Positions 51,182 through 60,608 of a stretch of DNA of 64,000 nucleotides are shown piece after piece (position 1 is the stretch's first letter; the number at the start of each line of letters is the position of its first letter). The translations under genes and the position numbers were made by a program. The stretch is from Tautonia sp040717455 (lineage in GTDB: Bacteria > Planctomycetota > Planctomycetia > Isosphaerales > Isosphaeraceae): positions 1 through 64,000 of the forward strand of contig NZ_JBFEFH010000010.1 in NCBI RefSeq assembly GCF_040717455.1, read 5' to 3'. The notes under the pieces are model-generated. The model had not been told where the DNA came from. It made no database searches and saw only the letters and a list, made by a program, of their open reading frames with translations.

Positions 51182-52141
51182 ATGGGGCGTCGTGGGGTCA
51201 ATACGCGCAAAGGGATCTTGCGGGCGACCTTGCCGGTCTTGCGGCGGCTGCCGCCCCGGACGGCCTTGCGGGCGGTCGACGCGATCGGCCGGCTGGATTA
51301 CCGGCTCGTGCCGTCGCTTCGCAAGCGATACGACGAGGCCATCCGGACCCACGCGGCGACCCTCGGCGAGGACTGGGACCCGTCCCGGATCGGCCCGGAA
51401 CTCTCGGCCAATCAGGTCCGGTCGCGGGTCCGCGACATGCTGCTCGACGACCGGACCGATGCGCAACTGCACGGCCTGTTCCGGGTCGAAGGGCGCGAGT
51501 TGCTGGACGAGGCGGTCGGCCGGGGGCGCGGGGTGGTCCTGCTCGGCAATCATTTCGGCGCGCACATGCTGATGGCGTACTGGATGATCTGGCAGGGGTA
51601 CGCGTGGCGGATGTTCGGCGAGCGGCCGCGGTCGATCTCGAAGCTGATGGCGGCGCAGTTCGCCACCGAGGGGCCGCTGGGGCAGTCTCGCCTGTTCGTC
51701 TCCCGCAAGGCGAACCCGGCCGAGGCGGCCGGCGCGATCCTTCGGGCGGCCCGGGTGCTCCGCGAGCAGATCGTGCTGTCGATCGCCTCGGACGTGCGCT
51801 GGCCGACGCCGCCGAACGCCCCGGCGCGGTTCCTGGGACGCTCGTACACGTTTTCCTCCACCTGGGTCACGCTGGCGGCGATGTCGGGGGCCCCGGTGGT
51901 CCCGGCCTACTGCCTGATCGAGCCGGACGGGACCTATGCGATCGAGTTCGAGGCGGCCTTCTCGGTCCCTCGGGAGGCCGCCCGCGACGAATCGCTCGCG
52001 GCCCACTGGGTCCAGCACGGCCTGACCCTGATCGAGGAGCGCGTCCGGCGCGACCCGGCCAACAGCATCGATTATTTCTTCTGGGAGGAGGACGAGGCCC
52101 GGCCCCGAGCCTCCGGGCCGCCGATGGCGGCGGCGGGGTGA
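51182..52141 (+). CDS. LpxL/HtrB-like lysophospholipid or lipid A acyltransferase
   Basis: 319 residues. The family blocks are present: GRGVVLLGNHFGAHMLMAYW, FVSRKANPAEAAG, SDVRWPTPPNAPARFLG and a basic C-terminal region. In LpxL the catalytic dyad is H-x4-D/E; here it reads HFGAHM (His124 to Met129), so the acid is missing at the expected place. It could act with a shifted acid or with reduced activity. The gene follows the ACP by 138 nt, so acyl-ACP from the cluster is a plausible donor and a lipid head group or lipid A the acceptor. Inner membrane side is likely. Confidence 0.8.
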   Translation: MGRRGVNTRKGILRATLPVLRRLPPRTALRAVDAIGRLDYRLVPSLRKRYDEAIRTHAATLGEDWDPSRIGPELSANQVRSRVRDMLLDDRTDAQLHGLFRVEGRELLDEAVGRGRGVVLLGNHFGAHMLMAYWMIWQGYAWRMFGERPRSISKLMAAQFATEGPLGQSRLFVSRKANPAEAAGAILRAARVLREQIVLSIASDVRWPTPPNAPARFLGRSYTFSSTWVTLAAMSGAPVVPAYCLIEPDGTYAIEFEAAFSVPREAARDESLAAHWVQHGLTLIEERVRRDPANSIDYFFWEEDEARPRASGPPMAAAG

Positions 52142-52322
52142 ACCCGACCCGAGATGATCCCGGATGCGTCGGGCCCGAACCTGCGGGCGAACTCTGGGTG
52201 TCGGAGGGCGTGGACCCCTCTGCCCCCGGCCGGAGGGCGGGTTGACCGATCCATGAAACTCGTTAGATTTGATGGAGAGACGAACCCGTGCCCGGCGTTG
52301 TCCTTTCACCCCCGCGGTTGAC

Positions 52323-53606
52323 ATGAATCCGTCGTCGTCCTTGAGTCGATTGGCCCGAGATCGAGGGGGGTCGCCGATCAGCGACCTGATGAAGTGCGCG
52401 CTCGATAATCCGGGCCTGATCTCGCTCGCCGCCGGATTCGTCGACCCCGCCTCCTTGCCGGTCGACCCGACCCGGAGGGCCGTCGACGCCCTGCTCGGCG
52501 ACCCGGCCCGGGGGCGCAAGGCGCTTCAGTACGGCACGACGATCGGCGACCGCTCGCTCCGGGAACGGCTCGTCCGCCGCCTGGAGCAGGAGGAAGACGC
52601 CCTGCCGGGCCAGTTCGACCACGTCATCGACCGGACGGTGATGACCAACGGCTCGCAGCAGTTGCTCTACCTCGTGGCCGAGGCCCTGCTCGACCCGGGG
52701 GACATCGTCCTGGTCGAGTCGCCGACCTACTTCGTCTTCATGGGCCTGATCGAGGCCCGAGGGGCCCGGGTCATCGGGATCGAGACGGACGACGGCGGCC
52801 TGAGCCTCCCCGCCCTGGAGGAAACCCTCCAAAAGCTCGACGAGGCGGGCGACCTGCCCCGGGTGAAGCTGATCTATACGGTCACCGAGCACGGCAACCC
52901 GACCGGCCTGAGCCTGGCCGGCGATCGGCGGGCCCCCTTGGTCGACTTGGCGAACCGCTGGTCGAAGTCGCATCAGATTTATGTGCTCGAAGACGCCGCC
53001 TATCGGGGCCTGAGCTTCACCGGCCGGGAGCCGTCGAGCGTCTGGAGGCACGACGAGGACGGCCGCTGCGTGATCCTCGCCCGGACCTTCAGCAAGAGCT
53101 TCAGCCCGGGCTTGAAGACCGGGTTCGGCATCCTGCCCGAGTCCTTGCTGGGATCGGTCCTGAGCCTGAAGGGGGACCACGACTTCGGCTCGAACAACTT
53201 CGCGCAGAACGTGCTCGACCAGGTCCTCGGCGACGGCAGTTACGACGCCCAGGTGGCCTGGCTCCGCGAGGTCTATCGGTCGAAGTGCGAGGTCCTGCTC
53301 GGGGCCCTGGAGGAGCACCTCGGCGGGGTCGAGGGGGTGTCGTGGACGACGCCGAAGGGGGGCCTCTACATCTGGCTGACGGTGCCGGAGTGGCTCGACA
53401 CGGGCAAGGATGGGCCGTTGTTCTCGAAGGCGCTGGAACATGAGGTGCTGTACGTCCCGGGTTCGTATGCGTTCCCGGAAGAACCGGGGCCGGTGCCGAC
53501 GAACCACGCCCGGCTCTGCTTCGGCGTGCCGGACGAAGCGCAGTTGCGCGAGGGTGCGCGTCGCCTGGCCGGAGCCCTGGCGGCGTGCGGCGAACGGGTC
53601 GCGTGA
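52323..53606 (+). CDS. PLP-dependent aminotransferase (2-aminoadipate/MocR-C-terminal type)
   Basis: 427 residues of fold type I. The N-terminus PISDLMKCALDNPGLISLAAG and the PGDIVLVESPTYFVFMGL block are typical of the LysN/KAT-like group. The PLP lysine is in LARTFSKSFSPGLKTGFG, the Asn in EHGNPTGL and the phosphate-binding and Arg parts near 385-395 (NHARLCFG). It transfers amino groups between an amino acid and a 2-oxo acid. It lies within the acyl-chain cluster, 181 nt after the acyltransferase, so a role in an amino-acid headgroup is possible. The start at 52269 also exists. Confidence 0.85.
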   Translation: MNPSSSLSRLARDRGGSPISDLMKCALDNPGLISLAAGFVDPASLPVDPTRRAVDALLGDPARGRKALQYGTTIGDRSLRERLVRRLEQEEDALPGQFDHVIDRTVMTNGSQQLLYLVAEALLDPGDIVLVESPTYFVFMGLIEARGARVIGIETDDGGLSLPALEETLQKLDEAGDLPRVKLIYTVTEHGNPTGLSLAGDRRAPLVDLANRWSKSHQIYVLEDAAYRGLSFTGREPSSVWRHDEDGRCVILARTFSKSFSPGLKTGFGILPESLLGSVLSLKGDHDFGSNNFAQNVLDQVLGDGSYDAQVAWLREVYRSKCEVLLGALEEHLGGVEGVSWTTPKGGLYIWLTVPEWLDTGKDGPLFSKALEHEVLYVPGSYAFPEEPGPVPTNHARLCFGVPDEAQLREGARRLAGALAACGERVA

Positions 53607-53657
53607 GGCGATCGGTCCGGGGCCTGGACGCCCCGGAAGAACCGCGGGGGACCCGAA

Positions 53658-54890
53658 GTGAACGGACTGCTTCGCCGCTACGCGATCGGAATCCTGCCCC
53701 GGTACGTCATGGGGCAGGTGGCCAAGTCCTTCTCGCTGGCATTGCTGATGCTCACGAGCATCTTCGTGCTGGTGGTGGTCGTGGGCAAGGCCGCCGAGAC
53801 GGGCCTCGGCCCTCGCGAAATCGCCATGATGCTGCCGCTGGCGGTGCCGAGCACCCTGCCGTACACGGCGCCCGTGGCCTTGCTCTTCGCCGTGACGGTC
53901 GTCTACGGGCGGATCGCGTCGGAGAACGAGGTCCTGGCGATCAAGGCGTCGGGCCAGGGGGCGATGACGGTCATGCTGCCGTCGTTCCTCTTCGGCACGA
54001 TCTTGAGCGTCGGCCTGATCTACATGAGCAACGACCTGATCCCCTCGGCCACCCATCAGGCGAAGAAGGCCCTGATGAGCAACATCGAGGAGATGTTCTA
54101 TCGGATCCTCAAGAAGGAGCGGTCGTTCGACAACAAGGGCTGGCCGTTCAAGATCGAGGTCCGGGACGTGGAGGACAAGGTCCTGATCGGCGCCCGGTTC
54201 TCGCACCGCAACCGCGACCCGAACGCCGAATCCCCGTTTGACATGCACATTTACGCCGAACGCGCCTCGATCCAGTTCGACAAGGAGGGGGAGAAGGTCG
54301 TCGTCATCCTCGAAGACGCGGCCATGCTCGGCGCCGCCCGGCACCGCGACTTCATGCTCATCGACAAGGAGCGGCTCGAGCTGCCGATGGCCAACAACGG
54401 CGACCGCTTCGTCGGCACGGTGCAGGAATTGACCACCGGGCAGATCATCGACGAGCAGGCCGAGTGCCTCGCCAAGTCGGTCGAGGAGCGCAACCGGCAG
54501 TCGATCGCCGCGTCCCTCTGGATCGCCTCGGGGCGGCCGAGGCTGGTCAACTGGCCGACGATCCGGGCCACCTACAACGACGCGCTCTACTGGGATCAAC
54601 GGTACGACAAGCTCGAGACCGAGAAGCACATGCGGGTGGCCATCGCCTTCAGCCCCCTCTTCTTCGTCCTGATCGGCGTGCCGGTGGGGATCTGGCGGGC
54701 CCGGGGAGACTTCCTCAGCGCCTTCATGGTCTGCTTCATGCCGATCATCCTCATCTACTACCCGCTGACCCTCGTCGGCGTGAACCTCGGCAAGGAGGGG
54801 ATGCTCGACCCCTTGCTCGCCCTCTGGGCGGGGAACCTCGTGCTGGCGATCCTCTGCGGCCTGGTCCTGCGACCGGTGCTGCGGCACTAG
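53658..54890 (+). CDS. LptF-like YjgP/YjgQ family permease
   Basis: 410 residues with six membrane helices (three at the N-terminus from about 20-130, three at the C-terminus from about 330-405) around a periplasmic domain of about 180 residues, the LptF/LptG plan. GTG is the start (53658). These permeases pair with the LptB ATPase to move lipopolysaccharide from the inner membrane; planctomycetes make LPS-like lipid. It follows the aminotransferase by 51 nt and is itself followed by an LptG-like gene (118 nt). LptB is not in the window. Confidence 0.9.
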   Translation: MNGLLRRYAIGILPRYVMGQVAKSFSLALLMLTSIFVLVVVVGKAAETGLGPREIAMMLPLAVPSTLPYTAPVALLFAVTVVYGRIASENEVLAIKASGQGAMTVMLPSFLFGTILSVGLIYMSNDLIPSATHQAKKALMSNIEEMFYRILKKERSFDNKGWPFKIEVRDVEDKVLIGARFSHRNRDPNAESPFDMHIYAERASIQFDKEGEKVVVILEDAAMLGAARHRDFMLIDKERLELPMANNGDRFVGTVQELTTGQIIDEQAECLAKSVEERNRQSIAASLWIASGRPRLVNWPTIRATYNDALYWDQRYDKLETEKHMRVAIAFSPLFFVLIGVPVGIWRARGDFLSAFMVCFMPIILIYYPLTLVGVNLGKEGMLDPLLALWAGNLVLAILCGLVLRPVLRH

Positions 54891-55008
54891 CGGGAAGGCT
54901 CGCGGCCTCGTCGATGAATCGCGGCACGGCGCGGCGATTGACGCCCGAAGGGGCAGGGATGCTCGATCGATCGATCGGTCGGACCTTTGAGGTCCACGGA
55001 GGGACCGG

Positions 55009-56178
55009 ATGCTGCGGATCCTGGACAGGCAGCGCTACTGGGCATTCGTCAAGGCCTATTTCATCTGCTTCGTCTCGCTGGTCGGCCTGATCGTCGTGAT
55101 CGACGCCTTCGCGAACCTTGACGAGTTCGCCAAGGTGGCCAGCGGCCTGGGCCTGTTCCAGAAGATGGGCCGCTTCTACCTCGTGCGCACGAGCCTCTTC
55201 TTCGACCGGCTCAGCGGGGTGATCGCCATGATGGCGGCGGTCTTCACGGCCACCTGGATGCAGCGCAACAACGAGCTGCTGGCCATGCTCGCCGCGGGAA
55301 TCGGCACCAAGCGGGTCATCCGGCCGATCCTCGTCTCGGCCTGCCTGGTCAACGGCCTGGCGGTCGTCAACCAGGAATGGATCATGCCCGAGGTCGCCGA
55401 CGAGCTGCAGAAGCCGCCCGACCACTTCAACGGCCGCAAGATCGTCCAGTTCCACAGCCGGGAGGACCGCGACGGCATCTCGATCGGCGCCAGCGGCGAG
55501 GGGGATCCGGCCACCCGGACCGTCACCAAGTTCCACGCCTTCCTGCCGATGCCCGTCATCGGGTCGTTCGGCAGCATCGACGCGGCCGAGGCGACCTACA
55601 TCCCCGAAGACCACCCGACCGCGCCCGAGACCGGCGGGTGGCTCCTGCGACGGGCCCGGGTCAGCCCCCCCGAGGCACCCATCGACCCGGAATTGATCGT
55701 CGAGCTGGACGCGGCCGAGGCCCTCGACGGCTTCCCCCCGTCGCTCGACGGCCTGGAGGACCTGGGGGGGCGGACCCTCTTCCTCAAGTCCCGCGTCACC
55801 TTCCAGGCGATCACCCGCGACCACCGCCAGTGGTTCCGCTACGCCTCGACCCCCGAATTGATCTCGGCGCTGTCCGACCCGGTCAACGACCCGGAGAAGA
55901 CCGAGATCGCCGTCTATCTGCACATGCGGATGCTCCGGCCGTTGATGGGCATGGCCCTGCTCTTCCTGTCCCTCCCCTTGATCCTCGGGGGGGTCGGGCG
56001 GAACACGTTCATCAACCTCGGCTTCTCGCTCGGGGCGTCGGCGGCCTACTATGCCACGATCAACGTGGCGCAATATCTGGGCAGCAACGGCGTCCTGACG
56101 CCGATGATCGCCGCCTGGGGCCCGCTCATCGCCTTCGGGACGATCGCGGCCTCGCGGTGGGACCTGATCAAGTCGTGA
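55009..56178 (+). CDS. LptG-like YjgP/YjgQ family permease
   Basis: 389 residues with the same helix-domain-helix plan: N-terminal helices at about 15-35, 60-80 and 95-115, a periplasmic beta domain (about 120-290) and C-terminal helices at about 305-385. Partner of the permease just upstream; LptF and LptG form the membrane pair of the Lpt exporter. Stop at 56178 is 26 nt before the end of the convergent FabF gene. Confidence 0.9.
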   Translation: MLRILDRQRYWAFVKAYFICFVSLVGLIVVIDAFANLDEFAKVASGLGLFQKMGRFYLVRTSLFFDRLSGVIAMMAAVFTATWMQRNNELLAMLAAGIGTKRVIRPILVSACLVNGLAVVNQEWIMPEVADELQKPPDHFNGRKIVQFHSREDRDGISIGASGEGDPATRTVTKFHAFLPMPVIGSFGSIDAAEATYIPEDHPTAPETGGWLLRRARVSPPEAPIDPELIVELDAAEALDGFPPSLDGLEDLGGRTLFLKSRVTFQAITRDHRQWFRYASTPELISALSDPVNDPEKTEIAVYLHMRMLRPLMGMALLFLSLPLILGGVGRNTFINLGFSLGASAAYYATINVAQYLGSNGVLTPMIAAWGPLIAFGTIAASRWDLIKS

Positions 56179-56203
56179 GCCCGAGCCCTGCGGGCCCGGG
56201 CGG

Positions 56204-57484
56204 TCAGACGCGAGCCATGACGAGCGAGGCGTTCTGGCCGCCGAAGCCGAAGCTGTTGGACAGGGCGACGCGGACGGAGGTCTCGCGGGCCGTGTTGGGC
56301 ACGTAGTCGAGGTCGCAGTTCGGGTCGGGGGTCGCCTGGTTGATCGTCGGCGGGATCACGCCTCGGTCGAGCGTGATGGCCGTCGCGGCGGCCTCGAGCG
56401 CCCCCGAGGCGCCGATCAGGTGGCCGACCATCGACTTCTGCGAGCTGATCGGGATCGTCTTGGAGCGGTGGCCGAAGACCTGCTTGACGGCGTTCGTCTC
56501 CATGATGTCGTTCAGGCGGGTGCTCGTGCCGTGCGCGTTGATGTAGTCGACGTCGGAGGGGTTCGACTTCGCTTCCTTCAACGCCGCCTTGATCGATAAA
56601 GCGGCCCCCTTGCCGGTCGGCTCGGGCCGGGTGATGCCGTAGGCGTCGAACGAGGATCCGTAGCCGAGGACCTCGGAGAAGATCTTGGCACGTCGGCGTC
56701 GGGCGTGCTGGAGGCTTTCGAGCACGAGGACGGCGGCCCCCTCGCCCAGGACGAAGCCGTCGCGCTCGCCGTCGAAGGGGCGGGACACCTCGGTCGGGGT
56801 CCGGGTCGATCGGCTCAGGGCGTTCATGGCCTGATAGGCGACGATCAACAGCGGGTCGAGCCGGCTGTCGCAGCCGCCGGCGAGCATGACGTCGGCGTCG
56901 CCCCGGGAGATCAGGCGGAAGGCCTCGCCGACGGCCTGGGTGCCGGCGGCGCAGGCGGTGACGATCGTGTTGTTCGGCCCCATCGCCTGGTGCAGGATCG
57001 ACAGGTGGGCCGCGGCCATGTTCGGCAGGTGCTTCAGGAGCCAGAGCGGGAACATCGACTCGGCCTGCGCGATCGAGAATTGCTTCCAGTCGAGCGCCCC
57101 GTCGTCGCTCACGCCCGAGAGCACCGGCGCGGCCAGCTCGCCGAGCGACATGGGGGTGATGCCGGTCCCCATGCAGACGCCGAATCGGGCCGGGTCGAGC
57201 CGATCGGTCTCCAGCCCCGCATCCTCGACGGCCAATCCCGCCGCACCGACGGCGAAGTTGACGGCGCGGCTCATCGTCTTGGCGTTCTTCTTGTGCTCGC
57301 CCAGGTAGGGCATCACGTCGAAGTTCTTGACCTCGCCGGCGATCCGGACCGGCAGGCCGGTCGCGTCGAAGCTCTCGATCGGGCCGACGCCGGAACGCCC
57401 CTCGGCGATCGCCTCGGTGAAGGAGACGCGTCCCAGGCCGTTCGGAGCCACAATCCCGATTCCCGTGATCACCACCCGGCGCAT
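56204..57484 (-). CDS. fabF: Beta-ketoacyl-ACP synthase II (FabF-like)
   Basis: 426 residues from the start at 57484, the normal KAS II N-terminus (MRRVVITGIGIVAPNGLG). Catalytic Cys in VTACAAGTQAVGE, histidines in NAHGTSTRLNDIME and KSMVGHLIGASGALEAA. The GFGGQNASLVM end is typical. It extends acyl-ACP, probably as the general elongation enzyme. Minus strand, convergent with the LptG-like gene, with its own promoter at 57611-57639, so not in the plus-strand operon. Confidence 0.94.
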   Translation of the reverse strand: MRRVVITGIGIVAPNGLGRVSFTEAIAEGRSGVGPIESFDATGLPVRIAGEVKNFDVMPYLGEHKKNAKTMSRAVNFAVGAAGLAVEDAGLETDRLDPARFGVCMGTGITPMSLGELAAPVLSGVSDDGALDWKQFSIAQAESMFPLWLLKHLPNMAAAHLSILHQAMGPNNTIVTACAAGTQAVGEAFRLISRGDADVMLAGGCDSRLDPLLIVAYQAMNALSRSTRTPTEVSRPFDGERDGFVLGEGAAVLVLESLQHARRRRAKIFSEVLGYGSSFDAYGITRPEPTGKGAALSIKAALKEAKSNPSDVDYINAHGTSTRLNDIMETNAVKQVFGHRSKTIPISSQKSMVGHLIGASGALEAAATAITLDRGVIPPTINQATPDPNCDLDYVPNTARETSVRVALSNSFGFGGQNASLVMARV

Positions 57485-57610
57485 CGACACCTCTCCCTTG
57501 CCTCGCTCTCGGCTCTCGTCAAGTGGTGTGCGTCTCGTCGAGGCCCTCAACCAACGATCACCTCAAGGTCAATCGTCGAACGGGCGATGCTCTCTTCCCT
57601 ACTCTTTGGC

Positions 57611-57639
57611 ATCATACAATGCGAAGTCGGCGGGAGCAA
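57611..57639 (-). promoter_or_regulatory. Candidate promoter of the fabF-like gene
   Basis: On the minus strand, TTGCTC (57639-57634), a 17-nt spacer and TATGAT (57616-57611, five of six positions). The leader to the ATG at 57484 is about 120 nt. The rest of the gap 57485-57884 shows no gene. Confidence 0.45.
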
Positions 57640-57884
57640 GTTAGTTTGGCTAGCCTGGGAGGTTTTGTTCGAGTCTTCCAGTTGGCGGGATTATGCGATC
57701 CGAAACCGATTCTCGCGACCAGCGAACCGGTGAAGTGACCGCAAGGCCCGAGGTTGCTAGAATGGGGGACGCTTCGAGCGGACTCGGACGGACGCGGTGC
57801 TCCTGGACAGAAGTCGAGCGATCGAGGCGTTGAAATTCCTGCGTGTTCATGTCGAACTTCAAACGATTCGGGGGAGAGCGATCG

Positions 57885-59081
57885 ATGTCCCTCCGCTTGG
57901 CGGAACGTTCCCGGTGGGTGGCCCCTTCGGCGACCATGGCGATGGCGGCCGAGGCGGCCCGGCTGAAGGCCACGGGGGTCGAGGTCTTCGACTTCTCGCT
58001 GGGAGAGCCCGATTTTCCGACGCCCGAGCACATCTGTCGGGCCGCCGAGCGGGCGATCCGAGACGGGAAGACCCACTACACGCCGGCCGCCGGGATCCCC
58101 GAGCTGCGGGCCGCGGTCGCCCGGCATTACGCGAGCACGGTCGGCCTGCCGGTCGAGCCGCAGCACGTCATCGTCTCCAACGGCGCGAAGCACTCCATCC
58201 ACAACGCCCTGATGGCCCTGTGTGGCCCGGGGGACGAGGTCATCATCCCCAGCCCCTACTGGGTCAGCTACGCCGAGCTGGTCCGCCTGACCGGGGCCGA
58301 GCCGGTGATCCTGGAGACGACCGAGGAGGAGGGGTTCATCCTCTCCCCCGAGCGGTTCCTGCAGGCCGTGACGCCGCGGTCGAAGCTCTTGATGATTAAT
58401 AGTCCGTCGAACCCGACCGGGGTGGTTTATCCCCGGTCGGCGCTCGAGGCCCTGGCCGACGCGGTGCTCAAGACCGAGGTCGGCGTCATCTCCGACGAGA
58501 TCTACGAGGAGCTGCTCTACGGCGACGCCGAGGCCCATTGCTTCGCGGGCCTGCGGCCGGGCCTGGTCGACCGGACCATCACCATCTCGGGCGTGAGCAA
58601 GACCTACGCCATGACCGGCTGGCGGATTGGGTGGGCGGTCGCCCCGCCGGCGGTCTCGAAATTCATGGGGGCCCTGCAAAGCCAGGAGACGAGCAACCCC
58701 TGCTCGGTCAGCCAGTGGGCCGCCCTGGAGGCGATCACCGGGCCGAAGGAGGCCATCCGCGGGATGCTGGCCGAATTCAGCAAGCGCCGCGACTACGTGA
58801 TCGAGCGGATCGAGGGGCTGGAGGACGTCTCGTGCATCCCCCCCCAGGGGGCCTTCTACGCCTTCATGAACGTCGAGCGGCACTTCGGCCGGACGCTCGG
58901 GGGCGAACTCGTCACCGACTCGACGAGCTTCTGCCAGGCGGCGTTGCGATCGGTCAACGTGGCGATGGTGATGGGCTCGGCCTTCGGCGCCGAGGGGTTC
59001 GCCCGCGTCTCGTTCGCCACCAGCATGGAGACCCTCGAACGCGGCTTCGACGCCCTCGGGCGGTTCCTGGGAGGCGCGTAA
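57885..59081 (+). CDS. Aspartate aminotransferase-type class I aminotransferase
   Basis: 398 residues of class I fold. Blocks: FDFSLGEPDFPTPEHI, THYTPAAGIPELR, PGDEVIIPSPYWVSY, the PLP partner NSPSNPTGVVYP, the lysine in TISGVSKTYAMTGWRIGW and the C-terminal Arg in FARVSFA. It resembles Thermus-type AspC. The ATG at 57885 follows GGGGGAGAG, a strong ribosome binding site, and is preferred to the GTG at 57843. Confidence 0.94.
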   Translation: MSLRLAERSRWVAPSATMAMAAEAARLKATGVEVFDFSLGEPDFPTPEHICRAAERAIRDGKTHYTPAAGIPELRAAVARHYASTVGLPVEPQHVIVSNGAKHSIHNALMALCGPGDEVIIPSPYWVSYAELVRLTGAEPVILETTEEEGFILSPERFLQAVTPRSKLLMINSPSNPTGVVYPRSALEALADAVLKTEVGVISDEIYEELLYGDAEAHCFAGLRPGLVDRTITISGVSKTYAMTGWRIGWAVAPPAVSKFMGALQSQETSNPCSVSQWAALEAITGPKEAIRGMLAEFSKRRDYVIERIEGLEDVSCIPPQGAFYAFMNVERHFGRTLGGELVTDSTSFCQAALRSVNVAMVMGSAFGAEGFARVSFATSMETLERGFDALGRFLGGA

Positions 59082-59400
59082 CCGACCCGGACCGGCCCAC
59101 CCTCCCCGTCCGGTTCTCCATCGCTCGAGGACGATCCGAGGGTCGCCCGACATCCGTCGCCCTCGGATCGTGCGCGACTTGCGGAGCCAGGCCCCCCTGG
59201 CCTGCCCTCCGTCCGGGTCAGGTGCGTGGGCCATCGGCCCGGGATTCGCTGGGACGTTTTTTGGAGACGATCCGGAGGATTACGGGCTCCCGACGGAGGG
59301 ATTTTGGGGGGATCGAACTGGCGTCTTGCCGCGCCATTGTCGGTTCTTCTAGAATGATCACCATCAACTCCGCCTGGCGACCCGCGGGAGAGGGGCGGCC
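59082..59400. other. 319-nt non-coding gap
   Basis: No gene is supported between the aminotransferase and the next small gene. TTTTTTGG (59259-59266) is one of few T-rich stretches, without a hairpin before it. The last part is A/T-richer and may hold a promoter for the gene at 59401. Confidence 0.35.
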
Positions 59401-59883
59401 ATGACCAGGTACCTCGTCGCAGGGATGTTGCTGCCGCTTTCGATGCTGATCGCCTACCTGATCCTCCGCCGGCCGATCCGGGAGATCTGCGAGGAGATCG
59501 GCTTCGAGAAGGCCCGTCAGCGCTTCCGCGAACAACGCGAACGCCTCGAAGCCCGGTTCCTCACCGCCCTGGGCCGGATCGACCCCGAGGAGCAGGAACA
59601 CTGGGAGCTGGCCGACTGGCGCGACGAGATCGCCTGGGCCCGCGACCGCTCGACCCGGACCCTCAACGCCCTGGTCGCCGTCCGGTTCGACCCCCCACCC
59701 TTCACCGACCTGCCCGCCCCCTACGCCACCGCCCTGTTCGAGTACCGCGACGGCAACTGGTCCACCGACGGCCTCTGGTTCGACGACCTTCGGCCCGAGG
59801 AAGCCGTCGCCCTCCACCGCCAGCTCGAGCCCGTCATCGTCTCCCGCTACCGCCCGTCCCAGACCGGCGACGCGATGCTCTGA
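59401..59883 (+). CDS. Hypothetical protein with N-terminal membrane helix, 160 aa
   Basis: 160 residues. The first 22 are a hydrophobic helix (MTRYLVAGMLLPLSMLIAYL), then a charged coiled-coil-like stretch (EKARQRFREQRERLEARFL) and a compact C-terminal part. Not recognised as a known family; the form suggests a membrane-bound assembly or regulatory protein. ATG follows GGGAGAGGGG. Confidence 0.72.
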   Translation: MTRYLVAGMLLPLSMLIAYLILRRPIREICEEIGFEKARQRFREQRERLEARFLTALGRIDPEEQEHWELADWRDEIAWARDRSTRTLNALVAVRFDPPPFTDLPAPYATALFEYRDGNWSTDGLWFDDLRPEEAVALHRQLEPVIVSRYRPSQTGDAML

Positions 59884-59975
59884 GGGGTCCGGATCGCCCC
59901 TTGACGGGCGTCGCGTGATCACGTAGTTCCCTCACTGTCATGCCCGGAATCGGCCATCACAGAGGGAGAACCCCC

Positions 59976-60392
59976 ATGCGCCACGGAAACGTGCGGATCA
60001 TCGCCGCCGCACTGCTGGCGATCGTCCCGCTCGCCCATGCGAAGGCAGCCGCCGGGGATGAAGCGGTGATCACGATTATCGGCAGCCCCACGCTCATCCC
60101 CGAGGGCAGCCGCTGCGTGATCGCGCTGAAACCCGTCGCGAACCGCCAGAACACCGTCGCAACGACCTTCGAAGGGACGGTCGTCGAGGCATCGGCCCGG
60201 CAGATCGTCCTGTCGGTGACCGAGACGAGGCGAGTCGCCTCCGAGAACTCCCCCGGCGCGAAGATCCCCTTCGTGAATCGGCTCTTCCGGAACATCGGCA
60301 TTGCTGCGACCACACCTGGCGAGGAGCGGATCGTCTCGATCGCGGCCGAGACGATCCAGTCGGTCCAATGCCTCAGCCTTCGCGAAGAATGA
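59976..60392 (+). CDS. Secreted hypothetical protein, 138 aa
   Basis: 138 residues with a signal peptide (MRHGNVRIIAAALLAIVPLA). The mature part is beta-rich, with a regular fold (VITIIGSPTLIPEGSRCVIA, TFEGTVVEASARQIVLSVTE). Family unknown. The stop codon is followed after 3 nt by the first MITE-like copy, so the natural downstream region has been replaced. Confidence 0.7.
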   Translation: MRHGNVRIIAAALLAIVPLAHAKAAAGDEAVITIIGSPTLIPEGSRCVIALKPVANRQNTVATTFEGTVVEASARQIVLSVTETRRVASENSPGAKIPFVNRLFRNIGIAATTPGEERIVSIAAETIQSVQCLSLREE

Positions 60393-60395
60393 TCC

Positions 60396-60549
60396 CGCGG
60401 GGTGGCCCGGACAACGGCACGTTGTCCGGGTCGCGAAGCGACACGAGGTGTTCCGCCCAAGCGTGGCTTGAATGACAGGCGGGGCATCCGCTTCGACCTC
60501 TTGCGGCTTCGCCGCCCGGACAACGTGCCGTTGTCCGGGCCACCCCGCG
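60396..60549. mobile_element. MITE-like element, copy 1 (154 nt)
   Basis: Ends CGCGGGGTGGCCCGGACAAC and its reverse complement form terminal inverted repeats of about 34 nt, and each end is itself a palindrome (CCCGGACAAC/GTTGTCCGGG around GGCAC). The interior holds CGCGAAGCG and GCGGCTTCGCCGC, short hairpins. No coding frame for a transposase is present, so it would depend on an outside enzyme. No target-site duplication was seen. It starts 3 nt after the stop codon of 59976-60392. Confidence 0.78.
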
Positions 60550-60608
60550 TATCATGCTGATTACGTCAGTTCGTCGACCTACTCCAGGTCAGGCGGCGGA
60601 GTCCATCA

